From contig NW_026729318.1 of the NCBI RefSeq assembly GCF_030272615.1, forward strand, positions 1 through 64,000: a DNA stretch of 64,000 nt. The letters are read 5' to 3'. The DNA is from Cryptomeria japonica (taxonomy: Eukaryota; Streptophyta; Pinopsida; Cupressales; Cupressaceae). The notes under the pieces are model-generated. The model was not told the DNA's origin. It did no database searches and saw nothing but the letters and a program-made list of their open reading frames with translations. Each line of letters starts with the position of its first letter. Position 1 is the stretch's first letter. Positions 10,897-22,140 of this stretch are shown here, in pieces. The position numbers and the translations under genes are program-made.

Positions 10897-11942
10897 TATT
10901 AATGGCTATTATGTTGCTCATCATTATGTGACATTGGTAGCTCATTTACTGGGGGCTCATTGTCATTCATGATGGTACAATTTCAAGTGCAATCATATTT
11001 TTTTGAAGCAACATAATAGCCTAATTTTCTTGTTCTTATGGGGACAAGAGTGATTTCATACATCTCTTCTTTTGCTTAAATCTCTCCCTAGAAGATGGTG
11101 TAAGTCCTTCTCATTGAGGCAATGATCTTTCCTTATTTTTATCTAAGGATCCACTTTTTCCTATTTTGTGGATGGTGTGAACTTTATTACTTGATGTTAT
11201 TCCTTGTAGGCATTTGTTGTTTGTTCAAGGATTCTCTCTTACAAGAGGTGTAAGTCCTTGACTACAACCTCTTTTGCACTTGGTAAAATACATCTATAAT
11301 GAATTGACTCTCCTAATTGGGTTAAAAAGAGCGTCATCCTTCATTAAGAATCACTTTCACCTCGCAAAAGAAGGAAGTATTGCATTCTTATTCTCTTCTT
11401 TGTCTTATTCTAGAAGATGTTATATTTGTCTAACTCATGGATCACCAATGTGTGTATTCATGCCTTTTTTCCTTTCTTTTCTCTTTGCATTTTGTTTCCA
11501 TGTACATCCCTCATCTTGTGTTAGAGAACTCTCAAATCCTCACACTCTTTGTCGTGTTGGAATTGAGATTTAGTCCTCTTTCTTACCAAATTATTCTCCA
11601 TTAGTTTTTGATCTCATATCAAATCTTTTTGTGAGCATTTGTCATCAATATTCTTTAACAATTCGAAGTGGTAAACATGATACCCTGTTTCAACTCACTA
11701 AAATTAGCAAGCCGAAACAGGGGGGGGCATATAGCTACCCTCGAATTTTCATCACCTTCCTTAGTAAGAATTAGGTGATTTTGTGATCTAACATGTGGTT
11801 TTGTAGGGTGCGGTTCCTAACTGTGTACTGCAGATACCGCTGGGGGCTTCGTTCGACAGACTTATGGATATATCCTTTTTCAAATAATGTTTACTTTTCT
11901 ATACTTTAGCTTGCATATGCACGTAGTGTTCATATGACCGCT
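10897..11942 (+). other. 3' noncoding segment of outer element, with hairpin and G-run
   Basis: No convincing gene is present; the 99-codon frame at 11274 has no recognisable content. A 9-bp inverted repeat, CCCTGTTTC (11683-11691) and GAAACAGGG (11714-11722), runs into eight G (11720-11727) and GCATATAGCTACCC. This parallels the inner element at 6328-6390. Confidence 0.6.
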
Positions 11943-11957
11943 AAAGTGGGGGCTAAA
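11943..11957 (+). other. Polypurine tract of outer element
   Basis: AAAGTGGGGGCTAAA is identical to the inner element's tract and stands directly before TGTAGCGTCG. Confidence 0.82.
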
Positions 11958-12321
11958 TGTAGCGTCGTACATTGTATGCACTTGCTAGGGTGGTACAATT
12001 TCACACCTAGTTTAGCACCCGCCTTGGCGCATTTTGCATTTTGCATTGCATTTCCCCTTTAGCACTTAATTAATCAAATTAATTAGGTTTAAGGTTCTAT
12101 TTTATCATCTCCCATATCATAAAGTTGGGCCCTTTCATTAAAGTGTGCCCTTTTCATTTTATTCCTCCTATACATCATTTAATCAAAAACCCTAATTAGG
12201 TCCTATTTCAAACTTGGGGGCTTGATTTCGGGGGTCAAAACATCTCGAAATCACCTATAACTTCGGGATTCTCTCTAAAATCATCATATCCGACGGCCCT
12301 GAAAATTTGGTGAAAAGTTGT

Positions 12322-12356
12322 CGGGACCATGGCGCCCGGAGTGCAACATGGTCCCG
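12322..12356. repeat. Hairpin with 15-nt loop, inverted orientation
   Basis: The arms CGGGACCATG (12322-12331) and CATGGTCCCG (12347-12356) form a perfect 10-bp stem. The loop GCGCCCGGAGTGCAA, when reverse-complemented, matches the loop at 2357-2371 at 14 of 15 positions. Confidence 0.82.
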
Positions 12357-13103
12357 GACATTTTTCCCGAAATTTTAGGAGCACGATCCAATCATAAAAT
12401 AAAGCTTAACCTCAAGAAATTGGCGGGATATTCAATCTCTAGGTCGGCCAAAAGTTGAAATTAAGACCTAGGGTTTCATATATAAGAGCTCTCTTTCTTC
12501 ATTGGAAAGGATCCGATTTTTGATTTTCAGGACCTCATATGCAACGAAAGAGCAGATCTTTGAAGACTTCAACAACAATCAACATCCATCCATCAAGCAT
12601 TCATCAATTTCATTCATTCATTTAGGGCTTGGAAGACATTGAAGAACAATAGGAGATTACCGACTGAAGATTGGCTTGTACTCCTCCCTTGAGGGTTGGG
12701 TATGATTTCATGTTGTTTTCATGTCTTTGCATAAGCTTCAATATATCATTTATTCATGCTTTAGATCACTTTGCATCTTGATTTAGAGCATTTACATTAT
12801 CATTTACAAGCAATTAGAGTTTACTTTCTAGGTTGCTCTAGTTTGCTTTCTTGCATTTTAGGACCTTGCACACACACTAGGTCTGCACACACAATACATT
12901 TTACAAAACAACTTGGCTATTCGTGGAGGTGGAAATCACCGAAGCGGGGGTTTGACTAAGGCAAAACCCTATATAGCCGCCCCTTCCCCTTTTCAGATAT
13001 AAGTGCAGGTTTTGGGACTCGGACGACGCCGCAGGTTGCAGATCCGGAAGAAGCAGACTGAGACCGGCCTTCCCACCAAATCTCAGAGCAAAAGACCAAG
13101 ACA

Positions 13104-13230
13104 GGGGCGTGGGGCGCCCTGGTCCTGCCAGGACAGGGGCGCTGGGTGCCCTGGTCCCTGCTGGGCACCCTGGTCCCTGTTGGGCGCCCTGGTCCTTGGG
13201 ACAGGGGCGCTGGGCGCCCTGGTCCTCCTG
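13104..13230. repeat. GC-rich minisatellite with unit like GGGCGCCCTGGTCC
   Basis: About five imperfect tandem units of GGGCGCCCTGGTCCT-type sequence alternate with ACAGGGGCGC. Related units occur in the LTRs of the inner element (about 290-335 and 6850-6920), where copy number differs between the two LTRs. Confidence 0.75.
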
Positions 13231-13680
13231 ACAGACAGCATTTTCAGCATTTTTGACAGCTTTTTCCAAAGTGCAAAAACAGCAGTTTCCGGAGCAGTTT
13301 CAAGGGCAGAATCAGGACAGTGGCGCCCGTGCCCCCGTCCCGAACATTTTCAGTCAGATTTTAACTCCGGGTACGCACCTGCATTCTTATTTCATCCTTG
13401 TATTTACAGCTGTTCATTGTTTAATCTCAATTCTGCAATCTTGTTATTAGTTCATATTTGCATTTTGGGATTAGGACTTGAACTTGCATCATTTTATCTT
13501 TCAATTTCAACAAGGGAATAGAAATCCTAATAGATATCCCGTGGCTCTCTCTTTCACAAAAAGAAGTAGCCAATTGTGCGATATCTCTAGGCTCTTTCGT
13601 ATTCCGTAATGTGTGTCAAAAGGTAGGATTAGGGCATGTTAACCTAGTCTCGCTTTTTCCCCTAGACAGATAACGACTAG

Positions 13681-16600
13681 GATATCATAGCTTTCATGAT
13701 GGGCTTTCTTTTTAAATGTAGGAAGCAAAGAGAGTCTTTCCACTTCGACTTCTCTGTGACTATCGCTAAAGCCATAGTTAAGCAGTTATCGGAATTTCAA
13801 TAGTTGTGACGTTTTAGATTCTCCTCAGTATTGGTACATCTGCTTCTACATCAAAATAAATCTTTCTTCACACAGTACACGTGCTTGGCCACTTATGATG
13901 AGGTGGGAAGTGTAATGCCGATGTCTTGTTGGACACCTCTGTTGTTGGCCTCTTATGATTCCTACCAGTTTTCAGATTCATTCTTGGCTCCCATGCTTAA
14001 AGACTTTGGAGTGATTCCTGACGAACCTCTAGCTCATTTCTCGTAGATTCAAATGAACTAGATGCAGAATGAATGCCCTCCTTGTGAATGGTTCGTGGGC
14101 CCTGATTTTTCTTTCATCCGTGTGCATGGGTTCTTTGAGGACCCTTTCTGGCTACCCACTTACGTAATTGACTGAACCCTAGCTCTGGAAATGGCAAGAC
14201 AACTAGCAAGAGTCGAGCAAGCGATTGGTGTTGGGAAGCACGATACCTCCATCACTGAGGATAAGAAGGCCACTAGCCTGATTACTTTAGTAAGAAGAAA
14301 AGTAGCTAAGGAAACCCTGACTTCAAAGATGGAGCAACTGGGTCTCGTGGTAATTGATGACTCTTGGAGTTATGACCCTGATGGCTGCTTAAGCAAAAGG
14401 AAAAACGCTATGAGGCATGAGCCTCGGGACTCATGGACAGAGCGTACAAATCCCCGGGTTGATGACCCAAGCAAATATGTGGGCCTTGATGATTTTCCTA
14501 TTTTGGATCTCCCTCCATGGTTAAAATTTTATTCCCCAGTACAAAGGTTCAACCATGTGAAGCCTATTCCTCGGCAGTTGTTGGAGGGCATGAAAACCCT
14601 ATCCTAGTCCAAAAAGAAAAGGGAAATTTTTTGGGTCTATTGCCAGGAAGTAAGTCAGCTTAGAGCCAGCCTTGGGAATGTACCCCTAGATGAGCATTTT
14701 GAACAAGAATGGAGTAAGGTAAATAAATTTGATGATGAGATAGGTGACAGTTCCTCATGTGGAGACTCGTCTCCTGAGATAGCTTCTCAGTAAGAGGTCG
14801 AGACTATAAATATCGAAGGGCAGGAGCCAAAGCCAGAGATCTTCTGCCTTTAGACATCGCAACTTGTAGACCTCATTCACAGTCTAGTAAGGGGCAGCTG
14901 AGAAGCAATCCTCTGAGGGCCCTCCAAAGAAGAAGCCATATCTCAGCAGGTCAAAAGGAATCCCACCTAATACATTGATGGCAACATCTACAGATTTTCA
15001 GCCACCGGGTCCTTCCGTTGATCAGGTACGCACTCTTTTCCCTTCTTCTCATACTCTAGATGTTTTCACAACTACCCCCATGCCCATGACGCAAACCTCA
15101 ATCCCTACTACTCTCACTTTGGCCTCGACAAGTATGCTGGTTCCCCCCAAGATGTGCTCATGCAGGTTTCTGTCCCATTCCCAAGCGTGGTTTCCATATC
15201 TACAGCTTTTCAGTTGCCCACATCAGAAGCAGTCCCTGTGTCATGTAGGCTAGGTTTTGAAGAGTCTTCCCCCCAAGTTATGGCCACAATGTTTGCCAGC
15301 TCTTTCTCGTTAGTGGGCTCCCCTTTTGTCTCATTATTTTCCCCGTTGGCTGTGACTCATCCAGTCCAATCTAACTTCCCTACCCCTTTTTCGCATTTCC
15401 CTTTTGTAGTCCCTCCTAGTGCATCTTTTGCAGGTCAAGCCATCGACCATCCAAATAGGTTCCAGCAGTAGGTTGTTTATGATAGAACTGTCAGCTTGAG
15501 TAAGACCAACAAGTGAAAGGAGAAGGAAGGTTCTTGTCGCGCTCGCCCTCATTTGCAAACCTATTTTAGTAAGCAAAGGGATTGCCTCTACTTTGCAAAT
15601 CTAGTCCCCAAGGTTGACAAGCCGGAATCTCAGATGAGGCCCGATGATTATGAACTATAGGCAATGGGCATTAGTCTCCAAAGCACCACGACATCTAACA
15701 AGGTCAGAATGATGGAAGAGACTTCCAAAGTAGTATCCATGAACTTTATCAAGAAAAGTCATCATTTGGAAAAGCTCCAAGCAGAGAAAGTTAGTCTCTA
15801 TGATTCCCTTTCCCAGCAAAGGAAGGAAGATAAGGCTCGGGTCTCAGAGATCAATCGTCTACAAAGCTTGCTAACTCAAGCTAATTCAGAGAAAAGGAAG
15901 TTGCAGTTGGCTCTTAACAGCGTAGGTTCTCAGCTAAAAGGTCAAGAAGTGATAAGAAATGTGGCTCTGAAGGAATTGCAAGATAAGGACTCTGAGATAC
16001 AATGATTGAAAGCTGCCTCTAGGGATGCCACCCAAGTTCAGATGCATTTGCGTGAAGAAATCTATCTCAAAGAGGATTATGCTCGTCAACTGAGTGAGGC
16101 CCAGGTATCATGGTCGGAGGAGAATACGAATTTTGAGGCATAACTGAAGGAGAGGGAAACTAGCCTTAAACATTCAGCGTGTGTTTCAGAATTAGAGACT
16201 CTTTTACAGTAGGAGCAAGATCATACATTGCAGTTGCAACAGGCTGTCAGGACTGGAGAGGCAAAAATCCTGGCCTTGGAAAATCAAGTGGCCATTGAGC
16301 GAAGCAAAAGCCAGCAACTCTAGCAGGTGATGATTGTGAAAGATAATGAAATATCTTGACTGCTGAGTCTCCCACCTTCGCAGTAGATTGCTCTAGATTT
16401 CTCTACCATGCTGATAGATTTGTATGTTTCCCATTGGTAAAAGGTAAAATAGTACTACCCATCCTTGCAGCTGGTGTTAAGATTTCTTAGTGATGCACAG
16501 TCCCTTTGTGCTGAGGCTGGGCACCTTATTAACAATTCTATGCTTGTCATTGGTCTCAAGTTCCCAATAGCCCAGAATCTTATTCAATTGCTCTATTCCG

Positions 16601-17103
16601 CTCAAGAGGAGGAACTTGGGGAGAAAGGGATTGCAAATTGCCGATAATTGATCAAAAGGACTAATATCTTCATAAAACAACACAAGATAATTATGCAAGT
16701 GTCGGCTGCCTCGATGCCTTTGCAATTTTCAGTTCTAGACATCAAACGGCGTGTAGAGAAATTCATTTCTTTGGGCTTACCTTCTCCTTTCCCTGCCAAT
16801 GGTTTTGTGCTACAGATTGAGCAAGTATTACAACAGGTCGAAAATGTGCAGCAGGATAGAGATTTCCAAACACGGTTGGGAAGTCCCATTTCGGTAAATG
16901 AGGTAGAATGTCTTTTGCATCCTCTAGCCCAACTCTCTGCTCTCTTGAACTAGGTCCAAGAGGAGCCCGTACCTCTGCCCTTTGATGAAGTAATTTGCGT
17001 GGATCAATATTTCCAAGATTTAGAGGTGCAAGTTATGCTCTCTAAGGATGAATGGCTGCCTTTGCAGCAAGATTTTGATCTTTCATGTCCCGTTGTGGCT
17101 TGA
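13681..17103 (+). pseudogene. Long decayed reading frame with coiled-coil middle, family not recognised
   Basis: Coding-like sequence runs in one frame (codons starting at 13681) to a TGA at 17101. The exception is about 14885-15140, where it shifts to the next frame and back. I counted 21 in-frame stops in the main frame: 12 TAG, 5 TGA and 4 TAA. Most sit where Gln or Arg would fit (for example CAG TAG GAG CAA at 16207-16218). The N-terminal part (to about 14850) looks globular (SCWTPLLLASYDSYQF, WFVGPDFSFIRVHGFF). A Ser/Pro-rich linker follows. Then comes a long heptad-rich coiled coil (about 15700-16370), then a globular C-terminus. I do not recognise the family. The position next to an LTR suggests a retroelement-borne or host-like ORF carried by a repeat. 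Confidence 0.65.
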
Positions 17104-19143
17104 AGTCTAGTCTGTGAAGAGAGTAATTTTGGGTTCTCATATTCCGCAGGCAGAATTTCCCCTGTTAGTCACCAAGAAATGCTCACTTTATTTTTCCCCC
17201 GATTTAGGTTTTCAGCGGGCCCAATTATTTTTGCTTTTTTTCTAGCAGTGCAGAGCGCATAGGAAACTTGGTGGCACGACATAGCTCCCTTGGTTCGTCT
17301 TTGGCATCTAGTTTTTGAAGAAGCACAGGGGTGACAAATGGCAGTGCGTGCTGACTGTTTTTGGTGGGCCCACTCGTTAACACAGTATGCGAGCAGTTTC
17401 TTGCAGTTATGTCTTTTTCTGCAGCCTATTCGCGGTTAGCAAAATCTTTTCAGGTCATGGTAGCTTGCAGTCCGTTATGAGCAAAAAGTGGAATTTCAGG
17501 GGTCATTTTGCTGGGTGTGTACTCTGTAGCGACACGACATGTTTTCTGTTCAGAGGGGGTTATGCCATTTTGGCATTTTGAGGAGCTGTTTTCAGAAGCA
17601 GTGGCCTCTTTAAATGTTATTTTTCCCTTGTGTAGAGGGGTTCTGAACTTTTAAAAAAAAAGGACAATCCAGTTTGCTATGTAGGTGTTTTTGTTTCCAG
17701 CCTTTAAAACTATTTTGGTTTTTCTAGAAGAAGGTTATTCAAATTGTGCCCATGACCTTTATGATGCCTCTTTCAGTATGTTATTAATGGTGTTTTCTAT
17801 GCTACTGTGTTGAAATTCTAATGACTTTGGAAATATTTATCCAAGACTTCACGGATTAAACTATGTTTCTATACTTGTTATCTGATGAATGCGTGATGAA
17901 TGTTTCCTTATGTTTTCAAGTAAATCTGGTTGTAGCTTTTGATTATGTTCTTGATCCAGACTTGTAGATTGTTGAATGGACTTATAGAAGTTATATGTTT
18001 CTTAATTTATGTTGGTTCATTGTCTCTTAATGATCTGGCATATCGCCCAAGTATTTTAGCATTACTTTCAGAGGGTATTTGTTTCCTTCCCCTTTCCTCA
18101 AAACCCAAAGAAGAGTCGGCTTCTTAATCCCAGAGGTCATTCAGTGTATCCTACGCAAATTGGTCCCCCAACACTGAATTTCCCATTCCAAAGCAAATTT
18201 TAGGGTCAACAATTATTATTAGATTAGCTAGATGCTTAATAACTCTTCAATTCAATACCTTGAGAGCATTGAATACTTTGAACACATTAAAAGAAATTAA
18301 AATTTCATTTTATATTTATAGGGTTTTATAATCTAGTTTTGGATTGAGAACACTCTCAAATTGATGCCTATCTAGAGCTATAGTGTAAAACTATCGCATG
18401 CAACTATCTTTCTCTAACATTAGAAGTTCATACTTAGAGGATTATACCTTATACCTTGCAATGATATATTGAAGAAATGGTATATAGTATGTCACTGTAC
18501 TTAACAATCCCTCAACACAACACATATCCCTCAATTTTTTATTTAATCCCTTACTTAAATAGAAGCAACAAAGAAGATTCATGATATACCATATATATAT
18601 ATATAAGATTAGAAATCCTTGATTTCATTACTTAAAAGAAAAATGCATGTATTCAAGGATAAAATTACATATAACACACACATAAAGGTTTCTCATATTA
18701 GCGTCAATTTGTATAGAAACGTTGATATACAAATTGTTACATTTACATGAAAAAAAAATGCAATATTGAATAGTCATGTTACTTATTGAATATCTCCAAA
18801 AATTGCAAAAAATTCAAGTATATATGACCAAAAATAAAATTTATTTAGACATTATTGTCCTTTTTCCTTCATTACAAATTCCTTTTATAAAAAAGAGGCA
18901 AGAAATATCAGCATAGGATGTAATCATAATTTTTTGTTATAGATATGACTTTTTGGTTACAAAATATCCTTGAGAACTTGTGACTATTAAAATATAACAT
19001 TTTTTGGATTAGATATCATATAATCATTACATATCATCAGGAATGTCTGAGTTTAACAATATCAAGGCGCCAAAGGAGGGTGCATACACAAAAATAATAC
19101 AGTTTAATGAGCACCTCCACTTATGGGAAGATGATTACAATAG
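17104..19143. other. No gene seen; AT-rich sequence
   Basis: The first kilobase after the decayed frame may be its 3' noncoding part. From about 18180 the sequence is AT-rich with a short TA run near 18593-18604. Small ORFs here have no coding character. Confidence 0.5.
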
Positions 19144-19291
19144 TTACATCTTAATTTTAACAGCAAAAAAGACCAAAATAGAGAGTTCTAAAGGACTATG
19201 AAAAAGAGATTTCAGATTCTGGTGCAAAGTTGGCTCCCAATGGAGGGATCCAAGCCACCCAACCCATGATTCCATCCTGCCATACTTCCAC

Positions 19292-19990
19292 TCAGCCATC
19301 AAGTATGTCCTTCTTATGGGGGTGTGAGGTGTGCTCATGAAACAAGTAAGCTTCCTCTCGAGAGATCTCCATGTGTAGGTGTCTACGGTCCATTTGTCTC
19401 ATGAAGGCCATGAGTGCTTGCTCAAATGCGGCCTTTCCTGGTTCATCTCTCTCCCACATGAAGCTGTGGGACAACTCTCGGATGTATATAGTGGTGGCAC
19501 CTTCCTTTATCCATCTATCAAACTTTTCTGAATCTAGCTTTATTACCACAGTGACCTGCATTGAAACAGTATAAAAAATGAGTCTCCTAAGAGACTTAGT
19601 GAGGTGCCTAGTGCTATTATTAAAGACATAATCATTACAGTATTTCCAAATGAGCCAAACAACTTCTAAAGATAAACAGGACCAGAAGATATTTGCAATT
19701 TTCCTATAGCCCTTAATGTAGCCTAAAACAACATTTTTGATTTCAACAAAATTAGCTTCCAGATTAAGACCAAACAAATTCCATATTTCTTTTGCAAAGT
19801 GACATTCAAAAAAGATATGTTTCATAGTTTCTGGTACTCTACATATTTTGCAGTTTAGGTAGTTACCCTCCTTATCTTTTATGGGGAGTTTATTTAACAG
19901 CACGCACCAACCAAAGAACTATTTTTTGGTTCATTTTGAGCCATCCAGAACTTACCTAACCCATCTTTCCATTCCTTTGATTCCCATTTT
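19292..19990 (-). pseudogene. LINE ORF2 3' end: zinc-binding reverse transcriptase domain (zf-RVT) relic
   Basis: The minus-strand frame contains the pattern typical of the zinc-binding domain at the end of plant LINE ORF2. It reads NKLPIKDKEGNYLNCKIC, then ETMKHIFFECHFAKEIW, then a Trp-rich segment (VVWLIWKYCNDYVF). The C-x2-C...H-x4-C arrangement is visible. The upstream side (19904-19990) continues the same similarity but is broken by a stop. About 100 residues after the domain, ending near 19292, have no feature I recognise. No LINE 5' part is nearby, as expected for a 5'-truncated insertion. Confidence 0.75.
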
Positions 19991-20101
19991 AGATCTCAGC
20001 ATCTGTTAAGGTGAAGAAAAATGGTATCTGCCTTGGTGAATGACGCATATATGCATTTGGCTTTAAGGGAGGGGAGAGGTGTGCTATCAACCCAGTAGAG
20101 T

Positions 20102-20440
20102 CACTAGTACATTTGGGTCAAGATTTCGATGGCCAATCATCAGATTTCCGACCACATTTCATCGCACTACTGACAAAAATGACCGTTGAAAACTTTGTGT
20201 CGGAAGTTCTGACTATCCTTGTGGTCGTCGCAATTTTGACATTACCCCAACCTTTTCGACAGCCACCATGCATGCTCATTCCGGGAACGAATACTGTCGC
20301 CATCTCAGGCTGTCGTCAGAATTCTGACACCAAAGTATAAAACTCCGACAGAGGAGTGTTGTTGGATGTACACCATCCTTGTCAGGCGTTTCATTAGTGG
20401 TCGTCAGAATTTCGACGACGAGAGATGATGTGGGTGGAAT
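20102..20440. other. Short segment with repeated GTCG...AATT...CGAC motifs, CACTA-like start
   Basis: The segment starts with CACTAG at 20102. It holds several related motifs around AATT flanked by GTCG/CGAC (for example GTCGTCAGAATTCTGAC near 20312 and GTCGTCAGAATTTCGACGAC near 20400). Such subterminal clusters are common in CACTA-type DNA transposons. No transposase or matching right end was found, so the assignment is weak. Confidence 0.3.
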
Positions 20441-20885
20441 GGAACGAGTTCTACTTTTAAAAATTGCATGAAACATTTTTAATTTATTTGATTCAGTGTT
20501 ATTTGCAAAAAATGATTATCAATGATGTTTCCTTTCTCTAAGAATTGTCTAGGACCTTTCCGTTAGATAATATGTAACATCAAATGACTAAATTTTTCTT
20601 TACAATTGCTTATTTAATTTAAGTATTATCTCAGCGTGAATTAAAATTTATATCTATACGGAAGCAAAACATACAAGTTGAAGAGTCTCTTGCATGCAAA
20701 TTTCCTAAAAGAAAGCAAGCAGGCATTATCTTGAATGACATGGAAACAAGCTCATCTGCTGCCTAGAAGAGAGCAATTGGAGAATGGCAGAGGAAAGTGT
20801 TTAAGGGTGATAAATAGATAGATAGTATGCAATACAAACAAACAATGTCTGGAGTGTCTGATGTGACATTTCTAATTTATGTCCG

Positions 20886-21491
20886 GAGGGTCTAACTGGT
20901 TTTGGAGTTCCTGCGAAACCTATTGGGCCACGCTTGGAGTAAATCAATGTGTTCATGCAAGGAGCACCTTTTTTCTATTATGAGAATGATACTTTTGCAC
21001 CTAGGGATATTTGGAAGTCAATATCCAAAAATTTCTATAGTGTGGAACAAGAGTTGGCAGACTCGAAGTATAATTGTCAGCTTTCAGAAGACCAACAGGT
21101 TATGTACACAATCTCCCAATAGAAGAGCGACCACAAGAATTACCTCTCCCCCCCCATGACTATTCAGGAAGCACTTCCTCAAACAAAGGACTATTGGCCT
21201 CCATGGGATCAAAGAAAAAAATTAAAGCATAGACTCTAGACGATGTGGTGGTGTCCTCCGTGAAGAACTCTACACTATAATTGAAAATTCACGAGGGAAA
21301 CTGCAAGATAGTGAAGAGAAATACAATCTGGAAAAGTGGGAAGAATGGATCTTGGTTTGGGTGGGGCCAAGTCAGGTGGCTCCTCTAGAGTTTAATGAGA
21401 TAGAAATCATATTAGGATTTGAAAAAGATCACACTCGTGGAACTTCATGTGCGAGTGATCAATTGCGGTGTTTGGGTAATGCATTCCAAAT
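20886..21491 (+). pseudogene. DRM-type DNA (cytosine-5)-methyltransferase pseudogene, left arm
   Basis: The sense-strand sequence reads through segments typical of plant domains-rearranged methyltransferases. They are GFGVPAKPIGP, then GAPFFYYENDTFAPRDIW, SISKNFYSVE, ADSKYNC, MTIQEALPQTKDYWPPW, ILVWVGPSQVAPLE, ILGFEKDHTRG and LRCLGNAFQ. In DRM proteins these lie in the region before the SAM-binding motif I. The frame is broken by a stop at the GLU-rich joint (GAG TAA), by a stop after TISQ and by small indels, so no protein is made. The segments run together without obvious introns, which suggests an origin from mRNA or from one large exon; I cannot tell which. The paralogous right arm keeps some positions intact that are broken here, and vice versa. 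Confidence 0.85.
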
Positions 21492-21544
21492 GGGTAATGT
21501 CTTGATGGCATGCAACTATATCTATTTGGAATGCAACTGTATCT

Positions 21545-22140
21545 ATTTGGAATGCATTACCCAAACACTGCAATCGATCACTCACACACGAAGTTCCATG
21601 AGTGATCTTTTTCAAATCCTAATATGATTTCTATCTCGTCAACCTCTAGAGGAGCCACCTGACTTGGCCCCACCCAAACCAAGATCCATTCTTCCCACTT
21701 TTCAAGATTGTATTTCTCTTCACTATCTTGTAGTTTCCCTTGTGAATTTTCAATTATAGTGTAGAGTTCTTCACAGAGGACACCACCACATCATCTAGAG
21801 TCTATGCTTTAATTTTTTTCTTTGATCCCATGGAGGCCAATAATCCTTTGTTTGAGGAAGTGCTTCCTGAATAGTCATGTGGGGGAGAGGCAATTCTTGA
21901 AATTTCTCTTCTATTGGGAGATTGTGTACATAACCTCTTGGTCTTCTGAAAGCTGACAATTATACTTCGAGTCCGCCAACTCTTGTTCCACACTATAGAA
22001 ATTTTTGGATATTGACTGCCAAATATCCCTAGGTGCAAAAGTATCATTCTCATAATAGAAAAAAGGTGCTCCTTGCATGAACACATTGATTTCCTCCAAG
22101 TGTGGCCCAATAGGTTTCGCAGGAACTCCAAAACCAGTTA
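21545..22140 (-). pseudogene. DRM-type DNA methyltransferase pseudogene, right arm (inverted copy)
   Basis: This is the reverse complement of the left arm. The minus strand reads HLEEINVFMQGAPFFYYEN and APRDIWQSISKNFYSVEQ without the stop found in the left arm. It then ends at a stop after TISQ, and the downstream part (WILVWVGPSQVAPLE, ILGFEKDHS) is in other frames. The flanking 450 bases on the outer side (22141-22592) are also part of the inverted repeat but show no clear DRM similarity to me. Confidence 0.85.

Larger units (their letters stand above)
1..13668 (+). mobile_element. Outer Ty3-like gag/protease retroelement, interrupted by an inner element
   Basis: The outer element is visible as a short 5' piece (1-114), a long ORF with a retropepsin-like region and a G-patch-like region (7896-10896), a 3' noncoding part, a polypurine tract (11943-11957) and a 3' LTR starting TGTAGCG (11958). 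Its own 5' LTR and anything upstream of base 1 are outside the window. No reverse transcriptase, RNase H or integrase is seen between the ORF and the 3' LTR, so it looks non-autonomous. The right end at 13668 (CTAGACA) is a guess from the TG...CA rule, because the partner LTR and target duplication cannot be seen. Confidence 0.7.
11958..13668 (+). repeat. 3' LTR of outer element (right end approximate)
   Basis: The LTR starts TGTAGCGTCG after the polypurine tract. It carries a copy of the hairpin module at 12275-12390, with the stem CGGGACCATG...CATGGTCCCG and a loop that is inverted relative to the inner element. A TATA-like TATATAAG lies near 12480, and a GC-rich minisatellite lies at about 13104-13230. 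The end at CTAGACA (13668) rests only on the TG...CA convention. Confidence 0.65.

Noticed and set aside
12901-13521. Pro/Gly-rich open frames in the outer LTR
   Set aside because: Their composition comes from the GC-rich minisatellite.
20113-20340. 75-codon open frame near the hairpin
   Set aside because: It lies in the motif-repeat segment and has an equal-length frame on the other strand, as expected for palindromic DNA.
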